A stretch of DNA of 7,191 nt from RUG13091 sp963619935 (lineage in GTDB: Bacteria; Bacillota_I; Bacilli_A; RFN20; CAG-826): assembly GCA_963619935.1 (NCBI GenBank), contig CAVEYA010000041.1, positions 1 to 7,191 of the forward strand, read 5' to 3'. Below, in pieces: positions 1 through 5,126 of the stretch. The position numbers and the translations under genes are program-made. Positions within the stretch are counted from its first letter, which is position 1. Each line of letters opens with the position of its first letter. The notes under the pieces are model-generated. The model saw only the letters and a list, made by a program, of their open reading frames with translations, searched no databases and had not been told where the DNA came from.

Positions 1-9
1 ATAATATAT

Positions 10-27
10 TTAAAGATAAATCTTTAA
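10..27. repeat. 18-bp perfect dyad upstream of the first lipoprotein gene
   Basis: TTAAAGAT (10-17) is the exact reverse complement of ATCTTTAA (20-27), with only AA between the arms. It is followed by a T-rich stretch to about position 57. It could be an operator for the lipoprotein gene at 89, or a weak hairpin terminator of an unseen upstream gene. The low GC of the arms makes a stable RNA hairpin doubtful. The symmetry is seen directly; any role is inference. Confidence 0.4.
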
Positions 28-62
28 TCATTATTTTATTTATTAATCTCATTTTACTAATG

Positions 63-68
63 TAAAAT
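63..68 (+). promoter_or_regulatory. Possible -10 box for the first lipoprotein gene
   Basis: TAAAAT matches five of six bases of the -10 consensus, but the hexamer 17 nt upstream (TTATTA at 40-45) is a poor -35. In DNA this A+T-rich such a match can occur by chance. If used, the transcript would begin near 75, just ahead of the GAGG ribosome binding site at 77-80, giving a very short leader. Confidence 0.25.
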
Positions 69-88
69 AATAAGACGAGGTAATAAAT

Positions 89-1720
89 ATGAAAAACGTT
101 AAATTTGTTCTTCCCTTAATTCCTATTTTATTATTAACCAGTTGTGGTATAACCTTTTCTAATAAAAAAGGTGATGTGATTATAGATGCAGTAATGAAAG
201 CAAATACCGCTATTGAAATGAAAAATATTTATGAGCTTGGTGAATTAAAAACTGGTAATTTTCAATTAGAAAATAGCATGAACTTTAATCAACAAAATGG
301 TGGTTTTATTCTTTCTGTTGATAATGAAGGCAAAGCTAGTGTTTATTCGATTTTAACTGAAAGCAACATTATTGATGAAATAGGTTCAGGATTTGGATGT
401 AATTCTTATGATTCTGATATTAGTGGTGGATATTTCATTATTAATAACGGTGTGACTAATGTCTATGACGCATTAGGCAATCATTTATTTGTAGATAGCG
501 ATAAAATTATCACCTCCATTTCTGATGGTGTGACTAGTGATGGATCGGAATATGCAGATGTGCAAGATAATGAAGGTAACCACTATTTTTATGTATATGA
601 AAATGGCGTGCCAACTCTTAAAGCTTCACTTAACGAAAACGATTATGAAAGCGGTTCCTCTTATGTTGGTGACACTTTCTTAAACTTAACAAACTATGGT
701 CATAAGGGTTATAAAGCTTATTATTATAATAAAAGAATTATTGTCTTTGACAATAACAATAACGAAATCACCTCTTTTGCGGAACCGGCCGCGGATAATA
801 AGTTTTTTATCGGTGATTTCTATATTTATCAAAAGAGTACTTTGATTGATGATTATAACAATAACTATGATTATTTAGATGCTTCTGGTAATCGTTATAT
901 TTTAGAAACATATCGTTTAAATTATTTAACTGGCGATGTGGAATCTATTAATGTGGATTATGTTTTAACAACCACTGCAGTTAGTCCATTTTATAATGCA
1001 AGAAAGGTATATGCTTATGTTTCCGCAAATCTAAAAAAGATTTCTGAAAAGAAAACATTATCAAGCAATATAACTACTTGTTTAATTGATGAAAATGGGG
1101 CAACACATGAAGATGTAACTGGTATTGATTTAAATAGTTTTGAGCGTTTTGGCCATAATTATTACAATACACAAAACCAAACCATTTATGATGGTAATTT
1201 AAATGAAATATCCATTTTAACTGGTTTATCTCCTGTTAAAGTCAATAACGCTGGTTTAATTGTTTGTAAAAAAGATAATCTTTACGGTGCAATTAATGAA
1301 GAAGGCAAGGTTGTTATTCCTTTTAAGTTCAAAACTATTTATACAGACTATATGAGTGATAACTCTTTATTAGCAAAAGATAATGCAGGAGATTACTGTG
1401 TTCTTAGTTTTAACGCAAGATTTGCAACATATGCAGTTAGTAAAGTTTTAACTGATTTGAAGGAATGTGAAGTCACCTATCTTGGTGGAGACGCATATAA
1501 GTTTACTGATGAAACTGTATATCCTTACATACTACATATAACAAATGGTGAAGTGAAAAAAGAAACATCTATTAGCACAAGCAAGTTTTATTCTATGACT
1601 GGTGTAATCAGTGCATCAGCGGCAGATAAAGCAAAATATTACATTTTAGAAGTTGATTGCTCCCACATGTATTCTTTATATAATTTCCAGGTTGCGGATT
1701 ATACAATAAATCATCGATAA
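89..1720 (+). CDS. Large surface lipoprotein with a WG-like repeat, function unknown
   Basis: This encodes a 543-residue protein with a lipoprotein signal peptide: MKNVK, a hydrophobic stretch at 6-16, then a lipobox ending in Thr-Ser-Cys with the lipidated Cys at 19. It should be tethered to the outer face of the membrane. The ATG is supported by GAGG at 77-80 with an 8-nt spacer. Residues about 388-418 resemble one WG-type beta repeat (KKDNLYGAINEEGKVVIPF), with Tyr in place of the usual Trp. Several weaker stretches rich in Tyr, Asn, Asp and Gly (around 112-138, 160-178 and 208-232) look like more diverged beta-strand repeats. A beta-propeller-like or other all-beta binding domain is therefore plausible. 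The whole protein contains no tryptophan. No enzyme motif is visible. It seems to be a single-gene unit, with 152 nt before the next gene. The lipoprotein call is secure; the fold is inferred and the function is unknown. Confidence 0.85.
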   Translation: MKNVKFVLPLIPILLLTSCGITFSNKKGDVIIDAVMKANTAIEMKNIYELGELKTGNFQLENSMNFNQQNGGFILSVDNEGKASVYSILTESNIIDEIGSGFGCNSYDSDISGGYFIINNGVTNVYDALGNHLFVDSDKIITSISDGVTSDGSEYADVQDNEGNHYFYVYENGVPTLKASLNENDYESGSSYVGDTFLNLTNYGHKGYKAYYYNKRIIVFDNNNNEITSFAEPAADNKFFIGDFYIYQKSTLIDDYNNNYDYLDASGNRYILETYRLNYLTGDVESINVDYVLTTTAVSPFYNARKVYAYVSANLKKISEKKTLSSNITTCLIDENGATHEDVTGIDLNSFERFGHNYYNTQNQTIYDGNLNEISILTGLSPVKVNNAGLIVCKKDNLYGAINEEGKVVIPFKFKTIYTDYMSDNSLLAKDNAGDYCVLSFNARFATYAVSKVLTDLKECEVTYLGGDAYKFTDETVYPYILHITNGEVKKETSISTSKFYSMTGVISASAADKAKYYILEVDCSHMYSLYNFQVADYTINHR

Positions 1721-1793
1721 ACCTATTTTTAGGCCACTAGAAAGTTATTTAATTAAAATATATCCATTAAATCACTTCTTTTAATATTTACTC

Positions 1794-1824
1794 CACAAAC
1801 GTTAATTTTGTGATTTTCGTTTGG
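1794..1824 (+). terminator. Weak hairpin with T-rich tail after the first lipoprotein gene
   Basis: CACAAA (1794-1799) pairs with TTTGTG (1807-1812) around a 7-nt loop and is followed by a T-rich but interrupted tail (ATTTTCGTTTGG). It is the only terminator-like structure between the lipoprotein stop at 1720 and the protease gene. The short A+T-rich stem makes it weak. The arm GTG at 1810-1812 can also pair with an upstream segment (1769-1775), so the structure may be conditional or meaningless. Confidence 0.3.
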
Positions 1825-1862
1825 TTTTATAAAAGCTATTTTAATTAATTAACTTGTTAAAA

Positions 1863-1868
1863 TAATAT
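1863..1868 (+). promoter_or_regulatory. Possible -10 box for the CPBP protease gene
   Basis: TAATAT lies 17 nt after a poor -35 candidate (TTTAAT at 1840-1845). Transcription would start near 1875, inside the first codons from the GTG at 1873. If this box is real, the ATG at 1894 is the better start. The surrounding DNA is so A+T-rich that the match is weak evidence. Confidence 0.25.
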
Positions 1869-1872
1869 ATTA

Positions 1873-2673
1873 GTGTTTAAATTGATAAAAATTATGCAAA
1901 GAAAACAACTATTAAATACATTAATTCTCCTCATCTCATTCCTGATGATAGCAGTGCTACCATATGATATATTTTTTCCTAATTCTATAGTGGCTCAATG
2001 TCATTTAAAGATCACTTTATTAGTGTGTTATTTAGTGTTTGCGATATTGTTTATTCACTTCACTAAGATCCGAGCGGTTTACACTGGCAAAACAAAGATT
2101 GCTAATTTCTTTTGGTTACTACCTTTATTTTTTATTGCCTTTACTAATTTATTCTATGACACAGTCGTTATGGGCACACCGGTATTAAATATCTTTACTA
2201 GTATTAGCAATGCTTTTAAAACTAATCCAGAGTTTGAAATCTATGAAATAGTGATTGTTATATTAGGTTCCATATGTGAAGAAATAATCTTCCGTTATGT
2301 TTTACAAAAGAATCTATTAATGGCCCATAAAATAGTTCGTATTTTAGTGGCAGCAGCGATATTTGCTGCTTTCCATATTACAGACTTCTTAGCTGCGATA
2401 TTAAAGTTAAATTTAGAGCCAATTAAATTATTACAAATCCTTTATGCCTTCTTTATTGGTATTGTCCTTGGTGTTCTTTATGAATACACGAATAATATTT
2501 TTGTACCTATTGCGTTCCATATTCTCTTTAATTTATGTAACGACACGATTTATAACGCTTTTGCTAGTGGTGGTACTTGGCAATTTTATGTTAACGCTAT
2601 ATGTTTTGGGGCATTTGGTTTAGCTTATATTGCAGTGTTTTACTTTATTATTCTTAAGAAAGAGAATCGATAG
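1873..2673 (+). CDS. CPBP (CAAX/Rce1-type) family intramembrane endopeptidase
   Basis: This is a 266-residue multi-pass membrane protein with about seven or eight hydrophobic helices (near 14-31, 45-63, 79-97, 124-142, 152-172, 184-203, 207-222 and 238-262). It carries all three hallmark motifs of the CPBP/ABI family: EExxxR at 136-141 (EEIIFR), FxxxH at 164-168 (FAAFH) and HxxxN at 216-220 (HILFN). The active-site glutamate and both histidines are intact. Family members include eukaryotic Rce1, bacteriocin self-immunity proteins, and the myxosortase-type enzymes that act on C-terminal sorting tails. The start is uncertain: GTG at 1873 has no Shine-Dalgarno site, and neither does the in-frame ATG at 1894, which would give 259 residues. 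The next gene, a nuclease with a Cys-containing C-terminal tail, begins 30 nt after this stop, making that tail an attractive substrate candidate. The fold and family are secure; the substrate is inference. Confidence 0.88.
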   Translation: MFKLIKIMQRKQLLNTLILLISFLMIAVLPYDIFFPNSIVAQCHLKITLLVCYLVFAILFIHFTKIRAVYTGKTKIANFFWLLPLFFIAFTNLFYDTVVMGTPVLNIFTSISNAFKTNPEFEIYEIVIVILGSICEEIIFRYVLQKNLLMAHKIVRILVAAAIFAAFHITDFLAAILKLNLEPIKLLQILYAFFIGIVLGVLYEYTNNIFVPIAFHILFNLCNDTIYNAFASGGTWQFYVNAICFGAFGLAYIAVFYFIILKKENR

Positions 2674-2682
2674 TGATATAAT
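2654..2682 (+). promoter_or_regulatory. Promoter with extended -10 in front of the endonuclease gene
   Basis: TGATATAAT at 2674-2682 is a perfect -10 hexamer with the extended-10 TG one base upstream. TTAAGA at 2654-2659 (four of six -35 bases) lies at a 17-nt spacer. The element starts inside the last codons of the protease gene and spans its stop. Transcription would begin near 2689, just before the AGGA ribosome binding site at 2693-2696. The nuclease can therefore probably be transcribed alone as well as by read-through from the protease gene. Confidence 0.6.
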
Positions 2683-2703
2683 ATTCTTCACTAGGAATTT
2701 TTT

Positions 2704-3831
2704 ATGAAAACTAATAACTTATTAAAAATTACCGCAACAAGTTTTATTTCTTTATGTTGTGGGGCTGGAATTGCTTTATCTATTTGTCACAATAATTTAA
2801 GCGAAGCTTTAGCGTATTATTCACCAACTACTGTTTACTATAATGGTGACGCTAAAACATATTATAAAAGTATTAATGCTTCAAGTTCTGGTGACACTTT
2901 ATTATCTGCACTTCGTTCTTTAAATACTTCTAAAAGAAAGAAAACCATGGGTTATAAAAAGATGGGCACATCTTCTTCTACTAGCCCATTTGTTTATACT
3001 GATTATGATCCTGCTACGGCAAAAAAAGATAAAAACGGACAAACATACGGTACTTCTTTATTAAGCTTTTATTCTGGTATTTCAACAACTTCATATAATA
3101 AAGAGCACGTTTGGCCAAATTCTAGAGGTGGTAATAAAGTCGAAGACGATATTCATATGCCTCGACCAACTATTTCTACTGAAAACACTGCACGTGGTAA
3201 CTCAGTTTACTATGAAGGGAAAACTAGTAGCGCAAGTGGATGGGATCCATACACTGCTTTTAACAGTTCGATAGGCTGCTATAACGGAGAAGGTATTCGT
3301 GGTGAATGCGCACGTATTATCTTCTATTGTGTAGTTGCATCATCTTCTTTAGTGTTAAATGATAACACCAGTAATTCTGGTAACAATATGGGTAAATTAA
3401 CTGATTTACTTGAATGGAATATTAAGTATGCAGTTAATGAACGTGAATATCGCCGTAATGAAGGTGCTGAATATTTACAAGGTAACCGCAACCCATTTAT
3501 TGATCATCCTGAATATGCTTGTAAGATTTGGGGTAACACCAATGCGGAAACACAGGCTATTTGTAAAAACAATTTACCAGATATTCCAAGTGGTAAAGAA
3601 GTTAGTGGAGATAACGCTAATTACACCAATGGCGACACAAGCGGAGATACCGGCGGAAATACTGATCCTGGAACTGGTGGAGATAGTGATAACAAAGATG
3701 ATAGTTCTAGTAAAAAAGGTTGTAGAGCATCTATTGGTGGCTCTAGTATCATCTTATTCGTCGCTAGTGCAACTGCCTTAGGTGTTGTCATTAAAAAGAA
3801 AAAAGACGATAAAGATAAAACTGATAAATAA
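2704..3831 (+). CDS. Secreted endonuclease I family nuclease with C-terminal Cys-type anchor tail
   Basis: This encodes a 375-residue secreted DNase/RNase-type nuclease of the endonuclease I (EndA/NucM, beta-beta-alpha metal) family. A signal peptide covers about 1-37, with a plausible cut after Ala-Leu-Ala. The catalytic region includes NKEHVWPNSRGG at 132-143 (Glu134, His135), DDIHMPRP at 148-155 and NTARGNSVYY at 161-170. It also has RGECARIIFY at 199-208 and the family end motif GNRNPFIDHPEYACKIWG at 260-277. The key residues are all present. Residues about 291-337 form a linker rich in Gly, Ser, Thr, Asn and Asp, as expected for a wall-spanning spacer. The protein ends in Lys-Lys-Gly-Cys340, a hydrophobic helix at about 344-363, and four lysines. 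It lies 30 nt after the CPBP protease gene, has its own promoter, and has AGGA 7 nt before the ATG. Likely roles are scavenging of nucleic acid for nucleotides or degradation of extracellular DNA. The enzyme family is secure; the anchoring mode is inferred. Confidence 0.93.
   Translation: MKTNNLLKITATSFISLCCGAGIALSICHNNLSEALAYYSPTTVYYNGDAKTYYKSINASSSGDTLLSALRSLNTSKRKKTMGYKKMGTSSSTSPFVYTDYDPATAKKDKNGQTYGTSLLSFYSGISTTSYNKEHVWPNSRGGNKVEDDIHMPRPTISTENTARGNSVYYEGKTSSASGWDPYTAFNSSIGCYNGEGIRGECARIIFYCVVASSSLVLNDNTSNSGNNMGKLTDLLEWNIKYAVNEREYRRNEGAEYLQGNRNPFIDHPEYACKIWGNTNAETQAICKNNLPDIPSGKEVSGDNANYTNGDTSGDTGGNTDPGTGGDSDNKDDSSSKKGCRASIGGSSIILFVASATALGVVIKKKKDDKDKTDK
3715..3828 (+). other. C-terminal sorting/anchor tail of the nuclease (KKGC, hydrophobic helix, KKKK)
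   Basis: Codons for residues 338-375 encode Lys-Lys-Gly-Cys-Arg-Ala-Ser-Ile-Gly-Gly, a helix of about 20 hydrophobic residues, and a Lys/Asp-rich cytoplasmic end. This has the tripartite plan of bacterial C-terminal sorting signals (short motif, membrane segment, basic cluster). The motif residue is a cysteine (codon 3721-3723) rather than LPXTG, which recalls the invariant Cys of MYXO-CTERM tails. It follows a low-complexity spacer, as such tails usually do. Without processing it would still act as a simple membrane anchor. Confidence 0.65.
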
Positions 3832-3837
3832 CAAATG

Positions 3838-3867
3838 AAAAAGCCAACAAAACTGGCTTTTTTCTTT
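3838..3867. terminator. Bidirectional hairpin terminator between nuclease and phosphatase genes
   Basis: AAAAAGCCA (3838-3846) pairs with TGGCTTTTT (3854-3862) around a 7-nt loop and is followed by further T residues. It starts 7 nt after the nuclease stop codon. The A-tract on the left arm gives a T-tract on the other strand, so it can also stop transcription of the convergent phosphatase gene ending at 3873. Confidence 0.8.
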
Positions 3868-3872
3868 TAAAT

Positions 3873-4319
3873 TTATTTCAAATTATTAATTATATTCTTA
3901 ATACAAAGAGTTAATTCATTTACTACTTTATCGTATCTATTTGTGTACCATGGATCTTCGATATAACTAATAGATGGCGTGTATTGGTATATAGGTTTAA
4001 ATTTATTTTGATTATCTATGAGTAATCTATTTAAGTAATTTAAATTGCTATTATCCATGTAGTAAATAACATCTGCCCAATCATAATCTTGCTTATTTAT
4101 TCTTTGAGCTTCGTGTTTATTAAATGGTATCCCTTGTCTATATAGTTCATTTTTCATTGGCGGATATATATCATTTCCGATTTCTTCTAAAGAAACTGCA
4201 CGCGAGATAATATTAAATTCATTCTCTAAATGCATTTTATTGATTAAGTCTTTCATGATAAATTCCGCTGCAACTGAGCGGCAGATATTTCCATGGCAGA
4301 CAAAGATAATATTTTTCAT
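3873..4319 (-). CDS. Low-molecular-weight protein tyrosine phosphatase
   Basis: This encodes a 148-residue cytoplasmic protein of the low-molecular-weight phosphotyrosine phosphatase family, close to the usual family length. The N-terminal MKNIIFVCHGNICRS contains the CX5R P-loop (Cys8 nucleophile to Arg14, then Ser15). The general-acid Asp-Pro motif is Asp122-Pro123 in EDPWYTNRYD. Between them, SRAVSLEEIGNDIYPP (39-54), the KHEAQRI segment (68-74) and WADVIYYMD (81-89) match conserved family positions. The usual Pro after CRS is Val here. The reading frame extends upstream to 4382 but would then overlap the divergent lipoprotein gene, so the start at 4319, where family homology begins, is preferred; ATG at 4328 is possible. 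No Shine-Dalgarno site precedes either. It probably removes phosphate from protein tyrosines; no kinase or capsule genes lie nearby. The related arsenate reductases share this P-loop, but the Asp-Pro-Trp motif favours a phosphatase. Confidence 0.9.
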   Translation of the reverse strand: MKNIIFVCHGNICRSVAAEFIMKDLINKMHLENEFNIISRAVSLEEIGNDIYPPMKNELYRQGIPFNKHEAQRINKQDYDWADVIYYMDNSNLNYLNRLLIDNQNKFKPIYQYTPSISYIEDPWYTNRYDKVVNELTLCIKNIINNLK

Positions 4320-4328
4320 ATCAAGCAT

Positions 4329-4334
4329 ATTATC
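4329..4334 (-). promoter_or_regulatory. Possible -10 box of the phosphatase gene
   Basis: Read on the minus strand this is GATAAT, 9 nt before the ATG at 4319. Transcription would start about 3 nt before the start codon, making the message almost leaderless, which agrees with the lack of a ribosome binding site. No acceptable -35 is visible upstream, so this remains tentative. Confidence 0.25.
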
Positions 4335-4345
4335 ATATTTTAGTT

Positions 4346-4351
4346 TATAAT
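4346..4351 (+). promoter_or_regulatory. -10 box of the small lipoprotein gene
   Basis: A perfect TATAAT lies in the 51-nt gap between the divergent phosphatase and lipoprotein genes. No convincing -35 hexamer is found at 16-18 nt. The transcript would start near 4358, close against the ribosome binding site, so the leader would be about 13 nt. Confidence 0.4.
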
Positions 4352-4355
4352 AGTG

Positions 4356-4363
4356 AGGAGAGG
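4356..4363 (+). promoter_or_regulatory. Ribosome binding site that fixes the lipoprotein start at 4371
   Basis: AGGAGAGG lies 7 nt before the ATG at 4371. A GTG at 4353 in the same frame would place this purine run inside the coding region and add six residues (VRRGIY-type) before the signal peptide. The ATG at 4371 is therefore the correct start. Confidence 0.8.
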
Positions 4364-4370
4364 TATTTAT

Positions 4371-5024
4371 ATGCGTAAACAAATTATTCCTATCTTAATA
4401 GCATCTAGCTTATTAGTTTTAACTGGTTGTAATACTAGTAAAAAAGACAATCCTGTTGATCCTGTTGATCCTGTCGATCCTGTGGATCCAGTTGATCCGC
4501 CAGAAGTTAAAACAGAAGAAGTCACAATTCGTTTTAATGGGGAAAACACACGCAGTGACTTATCAGGCGGTTCAGATTTAAATAATAGTGGCCCTAAAGC
4601 AGCGTTTACAGCGTTATTTAATGAAAGTTTAGATGGATTTATGACTGGTTATAGTTCCACTGCGGTTTTTATGACTCTTTATCAAGATGATGACCACTCA
4701 TCATTCTGCATTGGCTCTAAATCAGCAGGTGGTTCAATATCATTAAATTTCAGTTATGAGATAGTCAAAATGACTTTTGAAATTCAAGCCTATTGTAAAT
4801 ATATTGCCTATAACAATTCTTACACTGGTGATACTGATTCAAAGGTTACTGTTGCGGGCACAAGTTATAGTCTTGCAAGAGACGATGCTTCTACTAGCTT
4901 AAGTACAGTAGAAACACATTCTTTAGATTTTGCTACCCCAATTACTAAATTAGACATTAGTAATGAAGATGGAAAACAAAGAACCTATATTAACTGCATA
5001 ACTTTTACATACAAAACTAAATAG
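4371..5024 (+). CDS. Small lipoprotein with Pro-Val-Asp repeat linker and beta-rich domain
   Basis: This encodes a 217-residue lipoprotein. MRKQ, a hydrophobic stretch and the lipobox Leu-Thr-Gly-Cys put the lipidated Cys at position 20. Residues 28-42 are five Pro-Val-Asp units, a stiff acidic spacer that should hold the rest away from the membrane. The remainder (about 47-217) is rich in Ser, Thr, Gly and aromatic residues with alternating hydrophobic positions. It includes the segments SAGGSISLNFSYEIVKMTF (118-136), AYCKYIAYNNS (140-150) and YINCITFTYKTK (206-217), which read as beta-strands of a sandwich. From memory, similar domains occur in secreted proteins of gut Bacilli and Mollicutes-like bacteria, some beside nucleases, but I cannot confirm this here. 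There are no catalytic motifs. A role in binding a surface or extracellular polymer is possible. It is transcribed alone and ends in a strong terminator. Confidence 0.85.
   Translation: MRKQIIPILIASSLLVLTGCNTSKKDNPVDPVDPVDPVDPVDPPEVKTEEVTIRFNGENTRSDLSGGSDLNNSGPKAAFTALFNESLDGFMTGYSSTAVFMTLYQDDDHSSFCIGSKSAGGSISLNFSYEIVKMTFEIQAYCKYIAYNNSYTGDTDSKVTVAGTSYSLARDDASTSLSTVETHSLDFATPITKLDISNEDGKQRTYINCITFTYKTK
4452..4496 (+). repeat. Five 9-bp tandem repeats encoding Pro-Val-Asp
   Basis: Five in-frame units follow the pattern CCTGTTGAT. Units 1 and 2 are identical; units 3 to 5 differ only at third codon positions (GTC, GTG, CCA). The peptide repeat is thus kept exactly while the DNA drifts. Changes in unit number would lengthen or shorten the linker without a frameshift. 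Confidence 0.9.
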
Positions 5025-5039
5025 ATTTATTAATTTTAT

Positions 5040-5076
5040 AAACACTAATTCTTCTTTTTGGATTAGTGTTTTTTTT
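5040..5076 (+). terminator. Strong Rho-independent terminator of the small lipoprotein gene
   Basis: A 12-bp stem (5040-5051 with 5060-5071, one G-T pair) closes an 8-nt loop and runs into a tract of eight T residues at 5069-5076. It starts 16 nt after the stop codon at 5024 and separates this unit from the aquaporin gene. Confidence 0.88.
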
Positions 5077-5096
5077 ATAACCTTTGTCTGTAATAG

Positions 5097-5105
5097 TGAT
5101 ATTAT
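5097..5105 (+). promoter_or_regulatory. Extended -10 promoter of the aquaporin gene
   Basis: TGATATTAT gives a five-of-six -10 hexamer (TATTAT at 5100-5105) with the extended-10 TG one base upstream. The -35 region at about 5077-5082 is poor, which extended -10 promoters tolerate. The same TGATAT(A/T)AT string occurs in front of the nuclease gene. The predicted start near 5112 would fall at the GGAGGT ribosome binding site (5112-5117), so the true start may be slightly upstream. Confidence 0.4.
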
Positions 5106-5126
5106 TTATTTGGAGGTAATTTTTTT

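Noticed and set aside
779..795. GC-rich patch inside the first lipoprotein gene
   Set aside because: It encodes Ala-Glu-Pro-Ala-Ala in frame; a local run of GC-rich codons explains it, with no sign of insertion.
1873..2673. Bacteriocin immunity or toxin-antitoxin system around the CPBP gene
   Set aside because: No small double-glycine leader peptide, ABC exporter or histidine kinase/regulator gene is found nearby.
2704..2780. Nuclease as an N-terminal lipoprotein (Leu-Cys-Cys-Gly in the signal region)
   Set aside because: The residues before Cys18 and Cys19 (Ser-Leu and Leu-Cys) do not fit a lipobox, which needs a small residue directly before the Cys.
3410..3781. A 123-codon + strand reading frame inside the nuclease gene
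   Set aside because: It lies in another frame of a gene with unmistakable family motifs and has no ribosome binding site or recognisable domain.
4320..4382. N-terminal extension of the phosphatase to 4382
   Set aside because: It would cross the divergent lipoprotein start and add residues absent from the family; homology begins at the Met at 4319.
4452..4496. Short CRISPR-like array
   Set aside because: The units are contiguous 9-bp codon repeats without spacers, inside a coding frame.
4367..4549. A 60-codon minus-strand frame rich in Gly-Ser-Thr
   Set aside because: It is the antisense reading of the Pro-Val-Asp repeat; the repetitive peptide is a by-product.
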